Positions 33,184-41,729 of a stretch of DNA of 64,000 nucleotides are shown one piece after another (position 1 is the stretch's first letter; every line of letters starts with the position of its first letter). The notes beneath the pieces are model-generated. The model was not told where the DNA came from. It worked only from the letters and a program-made list of their open reading frames with translations, and did not search any database. Origin of the DNA: Roseivirga spongicola (GTDB lineage: Bacteria > Bacteroidota > Bacteroidia > Cytophagales > Cyclobacteriaceae); assembly GCF_001592965.1 (NCBI RefSeq), contig NZ_LRPC01000028.1:992001-1056000 (forward strand). The letters are read 5' to 3'. A program made the position numbers and the translations under genes.

Positions 33184-34092
33184 TCATGATACGCGACACA
33201 TCATGCAACGCACACTACCCCCTCCAAATTTCTCGATGGTAGGGATTGAGACCGTTTGAATTTTTGAATGAGCAGAGATGGTATTTAACTGATTTTCAGT
33301 GAGACTATCATAAGCCGCTTGCGACATTACTATTACTGATTCACCCTGGTGGTTAAACACTTCTAGCATATTTCCTGCAAAAGAATACATTTGATCCATG
33401 GTGATTTCTACCACTTCATGACCTGTTTCTTCCAAGGTTCTGATTACATCAAACCGTTGATCGGCCTGAATAGATTCAGTACAAATAACAGCATATTTAC
33501 TCGCGATACACATAACCACATTGGTGTGATATACTGCTACGCCTTCCTTATTGAACGACTCAAACAACACTGGTTCGTAGCCATTTATTTCGCAGAGCTT
33601 ATTGAGCACATCTCTATCGGTACGAGAAGACAAGCAGGCATAAGCCAAGTCATGCTCATAATCTATCACCACACTTCCGGTACTTTCCAAAAACATATTG
33701 TTTTCTTCGTACTTCGAAATGTCAATGATTTCATCAACAGCTACTCCTTCATCTACCAACTGATCTAGTAAATCCAGCCTTCTCTCCCACCTTCGGTTTT
33801 CGGCCAACATAGGATACAGGATAACTCTGCCATCGTGAAAGGAAACCCAGTTATTAGGGAACACCGCATTTGGCTTTTTAGGCTCATCAGTATCGTCAAT
33901 TACAACTACATCAACGCCACTAGCTCTCAATGTATCTACTGCTCCATTGAATTCCTCTATGGCCTTGTGCTGAATGTCCAGAATCTGATCTGAACCCTCA
34001 GTATCTTGAAAAGAATTAGTTTTTGCTGTCGATGGGTCGTAACCAAAATGTGCAGGTCGCACCATCATAATTTTTGCGGCAGCTTGCCTCAT
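33184..34092 (-). CDS. ctlX: Citrulline hydrolase-type amidinotransferase-fold protein CtlX
   Basis: A 302-aa protein of the arginine deiminase/amidinotransferase (GME) superfamily, CtlX type. Seen are VRPAHFGYDP near the start, FPNNWVSFH (about 79-87, with the guanidine/ureido-binding region), the YHTNVVMCI His (about 191) and the C-terminal catalytic Cys in GGGSVRCMMCR (about 290-300). The family is linked to citrulline use by genome context; the reaction is not firmly established. It is the last gene of an operon with a TonB-dependent receptor, thioredoxin and a barrel protein. Confidence 0.88.
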   Translation of the reverse strand: MRQAAAKIMMVRPAHFGYDPSTAKTNSFQDTEGSDQILDIQHKAIEEFNGAVDTLRASGVDVVVIDDTDEPKKPNAVFPNNWVSFHDGRVILYPMLAENRRWERRLDLLDQLVDEGVAVDEIIDISKYEENNMFLESTGSVVIDYEHDLAYACLSSRTDRDVLNKLCEINGYEPVLFESFNKEGVAVYHTNVVMCIASKYAVICTESIQADQRFDVIRTLEETGHEVVEITMDQMYSFAGNMLEVFNHQGESVIVMSQAAYDSLTENQLNTISAHSKIQTVSIPTIEKFGGGSVRCMMCRVS

Positions 34093-34098
34093 ATATTT

Positions 34099-34896
34099 CT
34101 ATTTTAAAAACCGTTTACTCAAACCAAAGCCGAAGAGAAGATCGGCAGCATTGCTAGAAAAACCAGTACCTCCGTAAATATCTAATTGCAGACTCGAATT
34201 TACCAAGTAAGTAAAACCTGCATCCATTGAGTGACTGCTATCTCCGATTTCAGGAAAAGCGCCATAAACTTCTAGAAACACCCCCAGTTTACTAGTGGCG
34301 CTGTAACCAAAGTTGAGTGTGTAAAGGCCTGTACTAGTTTTCAGGTCTTGAGATAAACCCAAGCCCAAGTTAGATGAAATTGAAAATTGATCCGAAATAG
34401 ACTTATCGAAAGCCAATCTCACATCGGCTACTGTACCATTAAAAGTTTCTTCAAAAACATCTCCACCAATACTTGCTACTAAACTGATATCTGGCAACTG
34501 GCTTTGACCTCTTAAAAGATTAAATTTTGCACCAAAGAGGGTTGGTACAAAGGCAACCTCTTCAGACTGAAACTGATTACCTGGCCTTATCCTCATTTTT
34601 GAAACTTCTTGCGAAAGCCTTAATTCAATTCTATCTGTGAGTCCATATCTCAATAATGTATTGTTAATTGAGATGTACTGAAAGTTGGTGTTTACAATAC
34701 CTCCTGAGCCATTTGGTATAAACATTTTTTCTTCCACAAGAAAAAAACCTGTTTCAATTTGAAACGCACCAACTGGTACAATCGCTGCAGCAGAAGTTTG
34801 TGTAGGCCTATCTGTGTATATGTTTTGGGCATTTACTGATAGAGCAGAGAATAGCAGCCCAGCTACCATTACGCATAAAACTCTAAGTTGCTTCAT
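34099..34896 (-). CDS. Outer-membrane barrel, MetA-pathway phenol degradation-like family
   Basis: A 265-aa protein with signal peptide (MKQLRVLCVMVAGLLFSALSVNAQ). The start IYTDRPTQTSAAAIVPVGAFQ is the hallmark of the Phenol_MetA_deg (PF13557) barrel family, followed by alternating strands and a closing LLFGFGLSKRFLK. Probably an outer-membrane channel; the substrate is unknown. Spacing of 14 bp to thioredoxin and 6 bp to ctlX supports one operon. Confidence 0.85.
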   Translation of the reverse strand: MKQLRVLCVMVAGLLFSALSVNAQNIYTDRPTQTSAAAIVPVGAFQIETGFFLVEEKMFIPNGSGGIVNTNFQYISINNTLLRYGLTDRIELRLSQEVSKMRIRPGNQFQSEEVAFVPTLFGAKFNLLRGQSQLPDISLVASIGGDVFEETFNGTVADVRLAFDKSISDQFSISSNLGLGLSQDLKTSTGLYTLNFGYSATSKLGVFLEVYGAFPEIGDSSHSMDAGFTYLVNSSLQLDIYGGTGFSSNAADLLFGFGLSKRFLK

Positions 34897-34910
34897 AATG
34901 CCAAATGTAA

Positions 34911-35363
34911 TTAATAGTGCTTACTTAGAAATGCCTTGATATCTTTTCTGGAAAGATATTTCTGTACGAATACCTGCAGATTAAAATGCTTATTGAAAAT
35001 GGCAAAAGTAGGTGTAATTGGCTCCTCATTTTGCTGAGTAAGGAGATAGGCCAATTGATGGTATTTTAGTTCTGAAGTATTGCTATAAAGCTTGCCGTTG
35101 AATTGGTACGACTGTGGATCTTCAATATCTAATAATACAGGCCAAAAGCGTGCTGCAATTTCTTCCTGAATATCTGCCTTACTAAAAGCTTCTCGCTTCA
35201 TCTTCTTGCAGTAGACACACCATTCTGCTTCAAGAAAAACCAACACAGGCCTTTCTTCGACCTTTCTTAGACTATCGAGTTCCCCAAAATTGAACCACCT
35301 GCCTTGGGCCTGAGTATTCAGACACAAGAGCAGGAGCCCAAACATCAGAGAAGTCTTAATCAT
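34911..35363 (-). CDS. Periplasmic thioredoxin-fold protein
   Basis: A 150-aa protein with a signal peptide (MIKTSLMFGLLLLCLNTQAQG). The active site is WCVYCKKMKREAF (C-x-x-C at about residues 49-52), within a thioredoxin_7-type domain as in other secreted Bacteroidota disulfide proteins. Its start overlaps the TonB-dependent receptor stop by 8 bp. It may keep cysteines reduced in the receptor, whose plug carries NCQNC. Confidence 0.85.
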   Translation of the reverse strand: MIKTSLMFGLLLLCLNTQAQGRWFNFGELDSLRKVEERPVLVFLEAEWCVYCKKMKREAFSKADIQEEIAARFWPVLLDIEDPQSYQFNGKLYSNTSELKYHQLAYLLTQQNEEPITPTFAIFNKHFNLQVFVQKYLSRKDIKAFLSKHY

Positions 35364-37704
35364 TATTGCTAATCTTTATGCTGAAGAAGTAAGTTCTAGG
35401 CCTACCCGGTCCGTATATGTAATCGGAGTCTCGCGTTGGCCCTCTTTGAAAGTCGTCTTGATAGCTATTGAGAAAGTTCTGAATGCCAGCACTCGCTTCT
35501 ATATGCAAATATCGACCTATATGAAAATGATGAGATGCTTTAATTGTGGCATCCCAAAACACATCAGAATTCCGTAGAACCAAATTTCCACTTTCTTGTA
35601 AAATCTCGGGAACAATCATGCCACCGGTAACCACATTAGAGAGGCTGAATTGCCAGCCATCAGAGTATTCGTAGGTTAAGTTTCCAAAACCATAAGCATT
35701 TGGCATGCGCATAAATCTTTGACTACTCACCAACTGCCCTTCTCCGCCATTTTCTGGCTCAAACAACACCTGTTCTTCATCAAATCTGGTACTTTGAAAA
35801 GTAGCACCAGTTTGAACAACCCATTGGGCTCCTAGCGCATAGTTGATCTCGGTATTTACTCCTGCCACCACTGCACCTTTGCCATTCCTCACTTCTTCAA
35901 TGATGGAACCGTTAGGTAACTGACTTCCAGTATTCACTAAAACAAACGGATTATTCAGCTCAGTGTAGAAACCTTGAACATTCACCTCTAGCTGCTGCTT
36001 ACCTACAACTTTGGTGTAGGTCCAAGAAGCAGTGAGCGCATCGGAGGTCTCCTTCTCCAAATTTTCAGAAAGCAACACAAATACAGGCTCTCCTCCTGCG
36101 GAAGCTATATGCAAATCTTCATTAAAAGCCTGTGGAGCCCTGAACCCTCTGGCATACCCTCCTCTAAATTGGAGATTACTGTTGATATCATACAAGAAAG
36201 TGAACCTCGGACTGAATACACCAAAATCATTATCAATAGACCTCTGAAAACTCCCTACACGATACTGCCCCTCTACCATCGACCTATCATAACGAGCTCC
36301 TGTGAGGAATTTAATTCGGTCAGAAGCCGTCCATTCCCATTGGGCATAATAACCAACCGACTTCACTGACTGATCTACTAGCCGCAAATAACCCGGTATT
36401 CGATCGTCCGTCTCGTTCGCCTGATACTCTACTCCTGTAGTCCATGAGTGAGGTGTATTAGACGATCGTACCCATTGCAAGCCAGTCACCAAAGACTGAT
36501 CGTCAGTTATTCCATATGCATTTGCTGCCAATAGACTATCTTCTGCAGTGTAAGAACCACCCAAACCACCATAGTAACTATCTCTGTCAGTATTCTGCAA
36601 TGAAATGTAGGCAGATAGCTTATTGTTGTCACCAACAAACTGCTCAATCTCTGCAGAAGTCATTAGAATCTCATGCTCCAACTGTTCTGTAATGTCAGTA
36701 AACTCAGGTCGTAGACTCAACTTATTTCCACCTCTTCTAAACTCATCGATATAATTGAGTCCAACATTTAGCTTTGTGTTCTTACTGAATTTATAAAAAC
36801 TCTTTAGACCGATGGTCGAAGCATCCAACTCAACCAATTCAGTAAAACCATCATCATTAGCATCATAAGCATCGCGATTTCTTTGGGTTGCAAAAGCTGA
36901 AATTCCGAAGTCCAAATTGTTAGAAACATAGGCACCATTTACCGAGTGATTCCAGTCTAATGCTTCGCCTCCAATGACCGAAAAATTACTCCTTGCCTCC
37001 CATGTATTGAGCACTGGTTCTTTGGTTATAATGTTGATAGTTCCGGCAATTGCATTGGATCCATATAGGGCTGAACCACCACTCTTAACCACCTCGACTC
37101 GATCGATCATATATGACGGAATCATCTCCAATCCATACACTCCAATGAGCGAACTAAACACTGGTCTGCTGTTCACTAAAATCTGCGTATAAGGACCTTC
37201 CAATCCATTCAAGCGAACTTGGGTAAATCCACAATTCTGACAGTTCGTTTCCACCCTTACACCAGACTGAAAATTTAACCCTTCGGCCAGTGATTGAGAC
37301 TGTGTTCTGTTAAAGGTTTTTGAACCAATTACATTTACTACTACAGGTGATTCTTTCTTGTCAGTTTCATAGCGATTAGCACTCACAACCACCTCATCTA
37401 AACCAAGTACATCAGGCTCTAAAGTAATGTTGAATTCAAGGCTATTTTCTCCTCCAAAGCTCAAAGATTTCACCACCTTTTTATAGCCAACCAAACGTAT
37501 TTCTAGGGCGAGATTTTCAGCAGCTTTTACCTCTAAAGAGAAGACACCAGTTCTATCTGTTACGCTGGCAATATTTGTTCCTTGTATAAAAACAATGGCG
37601 CCTTCAAGGGCGCCATCAGCATCGTTAACCGTACCATTAATTTTCACCTGTGCCTGAATAGACAATGAGAGAAATGTAAAAAGAGCAAGTAATACTGACC
37701 TCAT
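35356..37704 (-). CDS. TonB-dependent outer-membrane receptor
   Basis: The ATG at 37704 gives 782 aa with a signal peptide. In order: a CarboxypepD-regulatory domain (about 20-100), the plug (about 105-225) with NCQNCGFTQVRLNGLEGPYT, NSRPVFSSLIGVYG and the GGSALYGSNAIAGTINIITK strand, then a 22-stranded barrel with terminal RTYFFSIKISN. Type resembles small-ligand (metal, siderophore or vitamin) receptors rather than SusC. The two Cys in the plug (NCQNC) are notable next to a periplasmic thioredoxin. A -7 element lies at 37723-37730. Ligand unknown. Confidence 0.93.
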   Translation of the reverse strand: MRSVLLALFTFLSLSIQAQVKINGTVNDADGALEGAIVFIQGTNIASVTDRTGVFSLEVKAAENLALEIRLVGYKKVVKSLSFGGENSLEFNITLEPDVLGLDEVVVSANRYETDKKESPVVVNVIGSKTFNRTQSQSLAEGLNFQSGVRVETNCQNCGFTQVRLNGLEGPYTQILVNSRPVFSSLIGVYGLEMIPSYMIDRVEVVKSGGSALYGSNAIAGTINIITKEPVLNTWEARSNFSVIGGEALDWNHSVNGAYVSNNLDFGISAFATQRNRDAYDANDDGFTELVELDASTIGLKSFYKFSKNTKLNVGLNYIDEFRRGGNKLSLRPEFTDITEQLEHEILMTSAEIEQFVGDNNKLSAYISLQNTDRDSYYGGLGGSYTAEDSLLAANAYGITDDQSLVTGLQWVRSSNTPHSWTTGVEYQANETDDRIPGYLRLVDQSVKSVGYYAQWEWTASDRIKFLTGARYDRSMVEGQYRVGSFQRSIDNDFGVFSPRFTFLYDINSNLQFRGGYARGFRAPQAFNEDLHIASAGGEPVFVLLSENLEKETSDALTASWTYTKVVGKQQLEVNVQGFYTELNNPFVLVNTGSQLPNGSIIEEVRNGKGAVVAGVNTEINYALGAQWVVQTGATFQSTRFDEEQVLFEPENGGEGQLVSSQRFMRMPNAYGFGNLTYEYSDGWQFSLSNVVTGGMIVPEILQESGNLVLRNSDVFWDATIKASHHFHIGRYLHIEASAGIQNFLNSYQDDFQRGPTRDSDYIYGPGRPRTYFFSIKISNND

Positions 37705-37841
37705 AACCTTTAAATCTTTCGTCAAATTTAAAGATTATCACCTACTCACAGAAATATTAATTTCTGTTTTTCTCATTTTATTTTTAGACAAGACTAAATT
37801 TAATCTGTTAAATTATTTTAAATCAATATATTACATACCTT

Positions 37842-38456
37842 TTATTTATGTCTTTCTTTCAATACTGAAATGACATCATTTAAGGTGAAACCCTTAGCTT
37901 CCAAGAGCATCATATAGTGAAAAAGCAGATCGGCAGATTCATTTAGGAAGAGGTTATCATCACTATCTTTCGCTTCTATCACCACTTCTACAGCTTCCTC
38001 ACCTACCTTCTGAGCAACCTTATTAATACCTTTAGAAAACAGTCTTGCAACGTAAGATTCTTCTGGAGACTTCTGTCTTCTCTCCTTAATTACTTCTGTT
38101 AAATGACCTAAAAACTGCAGGTTATTTTCATTACTTTCTTCCCAACAAGTATCGTCTCCAAGGTGGCAAGTTGGGCCTTCCGGATTAACCTTTACTAGCA
38201 ATGCATCTTGATCACAATCGGGCGAAATAGACACAAGGTTTAAGAAGTTTTCTGAGGTCTCTCCTTTGGTCCAAAGTCGCTGTTTTGATCTACTGAAAAA
38301 AGTAACCTTTCCAGAGTCTAAAGTTTGCTCTAAAGCAGCTTCATTCATGTAGCCCAACATTAACACTTTGCCCGTATTATTGTCTTGAATTATGGCTGGT
38401 ACAAGACCATCTTCCTTGCTAAAATCTATGGCTTTGATATCTTGGATTTGTCTCAT
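37842..38456 (-). CDS. hisIE: Phosphoribosyl-AMP cyclohydrolase / phosphoribosyl-ATP pyrophosphatase
   Basis: A 204-aa bifunctional enzyme that carries out steps 2 and 3 of histidine biosynthesis. The HisI part (about 1-110) shows [30 protein letters not shown] and the metal-site Cys residues in DQDALLVKV...[11 protein letters not shown]. The HisE part (about 115-204) shows [21 protein letters not shown] and [11 protein letters not shown]. Overlaps hisF by 4 bp. Last gene of the phhA-hisHAFIE operon. Confidence 0.96.
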   Translation of the reverse strand: MRQIQDIKAIDFSKEDGLVPAIIQDNNTGKVLMLGYMNEAALEQTLDSGKVTFFSRSKQRLWTKGETSENFLNLVSISPDCDQDALLVKVNPEGPTCHLGDDTCWEESNENNLQFLGHLTEVIKERRQKSPEESYVARLFSKGINKVAQKVGEEAVEVVIEAKDSDDNLFLNESADLLFHYMMLLEAKGFTLNDVISVLKERHK

Positions 38457-39214
38457 TTTTCTACCCTCACCGGGATGTTATTTTCTTTTAAAAAACTCTT
38501 TAAATCTGGCACTGAAATTTCCTTAAAATGGAAGATGCTTGCAGCCAAAGCAGCGTCTGCATTTCCATCAGTAAAGGTATCCACAAAGTGGTTCATTTGC
38601 CCCGCCCCACCCGATGCTATTACTGGTATAGATAAGGCCTTCGAAATCTCTGAAGTGAGCTCATTTGCGAAGCCCGCTTTGGTTCCATCATGGTCCATTG
38701 AGGTGAGCAAAATCTCTCCTGCCCCACGCTGCTCAACCTCCTTAACCCATGGTATAGTTCTAAGCTCTGTAGGAGTTCTTCCGCCTCTCACATGGACAAT
38801 ATGTTCTCCCTCTACAAAGCGTGTGTCGATAGCCACTACCACACACTGACTCCCAAACTCCAAGGCCAGTTCATTAATTAAATCTGGTCGCTTTACAGCT
38901 GATGAATTGATGGAAATTTTATCGGCTCCAGCATTCAATAAAGCCGACACATCTTCTATGGAGCTTATACCTCCACCCACTGTAAAAGGAATATTGATTT
39001 CTGCGGCTACTCTCCTTACTAGCTCCACTAGTGTTTTTCTCTTTTCAACTGTGGCAGTAATATCAAGAAACACCAACTCATCTGCCCCTTCAGCGGCATA
39101 GGTAGCAGCCAACTCCACTGGGTCACCAGCATCGCGCAAGCCCACAAAGTTGACTCCCTTCACTGTTCTGCCGTCTTTAATATCTAGGCAGGGAATAATT
39201 CGTTTAGTTAACAT
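38453..39214 (-). CDS. hisF: Imidazole glycerol phosphate synthase, cyclase subunit
   Basis: A 253-aa (beta-alpha)8 barrel that makes imidazole glycerol phosphate and AICAR, using ammonia from HisH. The catalytic Asp are in [11 protein letters not shown] (about 10-20) and VVVAIDTRF (about 130). The phosphate sites GGGISS and [11 protein letters not shown] are present. Lies 46 bp after hisA and overlaps hisIE by 4 bp. Confidence 0.97.
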   Translation of the reverse strand: MLTKRIIPCLDIKDGRTVKGVNFVGLRDAGDPVELAATYAAEGADELVFLDITATVEKRKTLVELVRRVAAEINIPFTVGGGISSIEDVSALLNAGADKISINSSAVKRPDLINELALEFGSQCVVVAIDTRFVEGEHIVHVRGGRTPTELRTIPWVKEVEQRGAGEILLTSMDHDGTKAGFANELTSEISKALSIPVIASGGAGQMNHFVDTFTDGNADAALAASIFHFKEISVPDLKSFLKENNIPVRVEK

Positions 39215-39260
39215 GGATTTGATTTACGATGTACGTCTTTTAATTTTCGATATGAGGTAA

Positions 39261-39977
39261 TCATTGAAAACTCGCTAGCTCTTCAAGCGTGATTCTTCCC
39301 TCATAATACGCCTTACCTACAATTGTAGCGTAGACTCCAATGTCTTTGAGTTCTTTCAAATCGGCTAGTTCTGCAACTCCTCCGCTCGCTATCAGCTTTA
39401 AACCTGAAAACTCCTTCAAAATCTTCTGATATAAATCTACTGAAGGCCCTTGTAGCATGCCGTCTTTGCTAACATCGGTGCAAATGCAATAAGTTACTCC
39501 TTGAGCCATATAGCGCTCCAGAAAAGGAAATAAATCTAGTCCAGAGTCTTCTTGCCAGCCGCTTATGGCAATCTTCTCGTTGATTACATCGGCTCCAAGA
39601 ATCACTTTTTCTGCACCGAACTCCTTCAGCCATGAGTAGACCAACTCAGGATTTTTAGCCGCAATGCTACCAGCCGTAATTTGCTGAGCACCAGCATTAA
39701 GCACTGCCTGAAGCGACTCGCTTGACTTTACTCCTCCACCAAAATCTACTTTCAGATTGGTATTCGAGGTGATAGATTGTAAAACGTCTAAATTTTGTGG
39801 TTTTTGAGCCTTAGCTCCATCTAGGTCTACTAGGTGTAAATTGGTAATACCTGCCTCTTCAAAGGTCTTAGCCACTTCAACTGGGCTATCAGAATATTCT
39901 TTTTTCTGATTGTAATCTCCTTTAGTCAGGCGAACCGCCTTTCCGGAAATCAGGTCTATTGCTGGAATTATCTTCAT
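39261..39977 (-). CDS. hisA: Phosphoribosylformimino-AICAR isomerase
   Basis: The ATG at 39977 gives 238 aa, starting MKIIPAIDLISGKAVRL as usual for HisA; upstream in-frame codons belong to the repeat at 39990-40082. It is a (beta-alpha)8 barrel with the catalytic Asp in AIDLISGK and CTDVSKDGML, and phosphate loops DFGGGVKS and IASGGVAEL. It opens the ribose of ProFAR to give PRFAR for HisHF. Separated from hisH by a palindromic repeat. Confidence 0.96.
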   Translation of the reverse strand: MKIIPAIDLISGKAVRLTKGDYNQKKEYSDSPVEVAKTFEEAGITNLHLVDLDGAKAQKPQNLDVLQSITSNTNLKVDFGGGVKSSESLQAVLNAGAQQITAGSIAAKNPELVYSWLKEFGAEKVILGADVINEKIAISGWQEDSGLDLFPFLERYMAQGVTYCICTDVSKDGMLQGPSVDLYQKILKEFSGLKLIASGGVAELADLKELKDIGVYATIVGKAYYEGRITLEELASFQ

Positions 39978-39989
39978 TTTATCGTGTTT

Positions 39990-40082
39990 CGTCATTGCGA
40001 GGGAGTCCCGAATCATCGGGACAACCGCGGCAATCTCCTTATCGAGGAGATGGGACTGCTTCGTTCCTCGCAGTGACGTTCT
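39990..40082. repeat. GTCATTGCGAG-family palindrome between hisH and hisA
   Basis: A 93-nt element from CGTCATTGCGAGGGAG to CCTCGCAGTGACGTT. An inner hairpin GTCCCGAATCATCGGGAC and a CAATCTCC...GGAGATG arm are nested in it. It fills the spacer from 2 nt after the hisH stop to 12 nt before the hisA start. Close relatives are at 51208-51300 and 52812-52920. Confidence 0.9.
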
Positions 40083-40084
40083 AT

Positions 40085-40666
40085 TTACAGTTTCAAAAAA
40101 TTCGAAAGAATCTGCTCCCCTACCTTTCCACTCTTTTCAGGGTGTGCCTGTAAAGCGTAGAAATTATCTTTCTGTAAAGCGGCAGAGAATCGGTTGACAT
40201 ACTCGGTTTCGGCTACTGTGTATTCGCTCAATTCCGCGTAATAACTATGCACATAATACACATAAGGCTCTTCTGGCAAGTCAGCGAACAAAGGAGAATT
40301 CATATTCTCTAAGTTGTTCCAGCCCATTTGAGGAACTTTCAACTTAGGTTCGAATTTTCTTACCTGAACATCGAATATACCAAGGCAATCGGCATCATTC
40401 TCTTCAGAATGCTTACACATTAACTGAAGGCCAAGACAAACACCGAAAACAGGCTGTTTTAGCGATTCTATTACCTGATCTAAACCTTGTTTTCGCAAGA
40501 AATTCATTGCAGTACTGGCTTCCCCAACTCCAGGGAAAATTACTTTATCTGCCGATCTAATAATATCAGGATCGGCAGATAGTATTGGCTCTACTCCAAG
40601 TCTTTGCAAGGCATAGGTTACCGACTGAACATTGCCGGCATTATAGTTTACAATAACTACACTCAT
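40085..40666 (-). CDS. hisH: Imidazole glycerol phosphate synthase, glutaminase subunit
   Basis: A 193-aa class I glutamine amidotransferase. The nucleophile elbow is GVCLGLQ with Cys near 77; the His and Glu of the triad are in the C-terminal AHPEKSG. It forms PGVGEA near residue 45 and YYVHSYY in the second half. It delivers ammonia to HisF. It starts 30 bp after the phhA stop with no terminator between, so the two are co-transcribed. Confidence 0.97.
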   Translation of the reverse strand: MSVVIVNYNAGNVQSVTYALQRLGVEPILSADPDIIRSADKVIFPGVGEASTAMNFLRKQGLDQVIESLKQPVFGVCLGLQLMCKHSEENDADCLGIFDVQVRKFEPKLKVPQMGWNNLENMNSPLFADLPEEPYVYYVHSYYAELSEYTVAETEYVNRFSAALQKDNFYALQAHPEKSGKVGEQILSNFLKL

Positions 40667-40696
40667 ATTTTGACGAACTCGGTTCTAATTAAACAG

Positions 40697-41431
40697 TTAT
40701 GCCAAAGATGCCTTTTCTTTTAACCTCTTTTCAATCTTCTCTTTAATTTCAGGAATAGACTCGTAAAGCTGCTCGTAAGAGTCGATGATGAAGTAGTTCT
40801 CTTGCATTTTATCCTTTCTGTAAGGTGTATCTAAAATGTGGTCTACATCGTACTCGAAATGATTCGGCTCATTTGAAAGCGAGAATTTGGTTTCTCCTGA
40901 AGAAGATAGAATACCTGCACCATAAATTCTGAGTCCCGACTCTTCTCTTATTAGGCCGAATTCAATGGTGTACCAGTAAATTCTTGAAAGCAAATGAATA
41001 GCCCATTCATCTTCGATCCACTCATGGCCAAATTGGCTTATGGCCTGAAGAAAATCGACAAACGCCTGGTTGGTTAACAATGGAATGTGAGCAAACACAT
41101 CATGGAACATATCTGGTTCTTCCAGGTAGTCCAGTTGACTCATTTTACGAACCCATGTAGTTGCTGGAAACTTCTTATTGGCCATTAGTTCGAAGAATAA
41201 TCCATCTTCAACAATTCCAGGCACAGCGTAAATTTCCCATCCGGTAAGCTTCTTCAAAATCTTGTTAGTGTCTTCAAAATTAGGAATAGCCTCACCAGTG
41301 AAGTTAATCTTCTCTAAACCAGTTAAAAACTCTTTTGTGGCCGCTTGTGGCAGTTGGGGAAATTGCCTGTCGAAAAGGATTTTCCAAACCTGCTGATCCT
41401 CTGCTGTGTAATTCTCGTAAATCTGTTTCAT
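40697..41431 (-). CDS. phhA: Phenylalanine 4-monooxygenase
   Basis: The ATG at 41431 gives a 244-aa monodomain phenylalanine hydroxylase, which makes tyrosine from phenylalanine with tetrahydropterin, iron and oxygen. The iron ligands are seen as H110 and H115 (MFHDVFAHIPLL) and E157 (YTIEFGL). PDMFHDVFAH and the pterin-side WVRKMSQLDYLEEPD are typical. No regulatory ACT domain. It is first in an operon with hisHAFIE and lies behind a Tyr/His leader peptide and terminator. Confidence 0.96.
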   Translation of the reverse strand: MKQIYENYTAEDQQVWKILFDRQFPQLPQAATKEFLTGLEKINFTGEAIPNFEDTNKILKKLTGWEIYAVPGIVEDGLFFELMANKKFPATTWVRKMSQLDYLEEPDMFHDVFAHIPLLTNQAFVDFLQAISQFGHEWIEDEWAIHLLSRIYWYTIEFGLIREESGLRIYGAGILSSSGETKFSLSNEPNHFEYDVDHILDTPYRKDKMQENYFIIDSYEQLYESIPEIKEKIEKRLKEKASLA

Positions 41432-41456
41432 ATCGGTTTTTTTAGTTTTTGGCAAT

Positions 41457-41487
41457 AAAAAAACCCGGCTCTTGCGGAACCGGGTTT
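41457..41487 (-). terminator. Attenuator terminator before phhA
   Basis: On the minus strand AAACCCGG and CCGGGTTT form an 8-bp stem with an 11-nt loop, followed by TTTTTTT. It lies 25 bp upstream of the phhA start and 25 bp after the leader-peptide stop. The loop side GTTCCGCA is perfectly complementary to TGCGGAAC inside the leader ORF (41531-41538), giving a candidate antiterminator. Confidence 0.9.
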
Positions 41488-41512
41488 GTATATCTTCAAT
41501 TAGTTAAATCAA

Positions 41513-41587
41513 TTAAAACATATGCCTACCGTTCCGCACTTGCGTAGCATGGTAATAGTGGTAGTAATATGCGTTGTTCATCAACAT
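41513..41587 (-). CDS. phhA-his operon leader peptide, Tyr/His-rich
   Basis: A 24-codon ORF from ATG at 41587 (or an in-frame ATG at 41581). Codons 4-13 read NNAYYYHYYH, so five Tyr and two His codons lie in a run of seven; a third His codon comes near the end (GRHMF, then TAA). It sits directly behind a near-consensus promoter and just before a terminator, the classic layout of ribosome-mediated attenuation. Ribosome stalling at 41549-41569 would leave 41531-41538 free to form the antiterminator. The operon makes tyrosine and histidine, which matches the codons. Confidence 0.88.
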   Translation of the reverse strand: MLMNNAYYYHYYHATQVRNGRHMF

Positions 41588-41592
41588 GGCTA

Positions 41593-41623
41593 CAAAGGTA
41601 AGACCTCTATTTTCAGGCGCAAG
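41593..41623 (-). promoter_or_regulatory. Promoter of the phhA-hisHAFIE operon
   Basis: On the minus strand CTTG (41620-41623, one change from TTTG) and TACCTTTG (41593-41600) are separated by 19 nt. The -7 box ends 5 nt before the first leader ATG, so the leader mRNA is leaderless or nearly so. Confidence 0.8.
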
Positions 41624-41729
41624 TAAAAAATGTTTTTTTGCTCACCGCTAGCCTTGAACCTGACCAAGCACTCAAAAAGACTGACTTTCAAACATTTATT
41701 CGTTATTTGCAGTAATCTCCGACTCAACC

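Noticed and set aside
39978-40016. Upstream extension of hisA
   Set aside because: The added codons come from the palindromic repeat end; HisA proteins start at MKIIPAID.
41457-41587. Riboswitch or T-box before phhA
   Set aside because: No T-box or specifier-loop architecture; the Tyr/His-rich ORF and terminator explain the region better.
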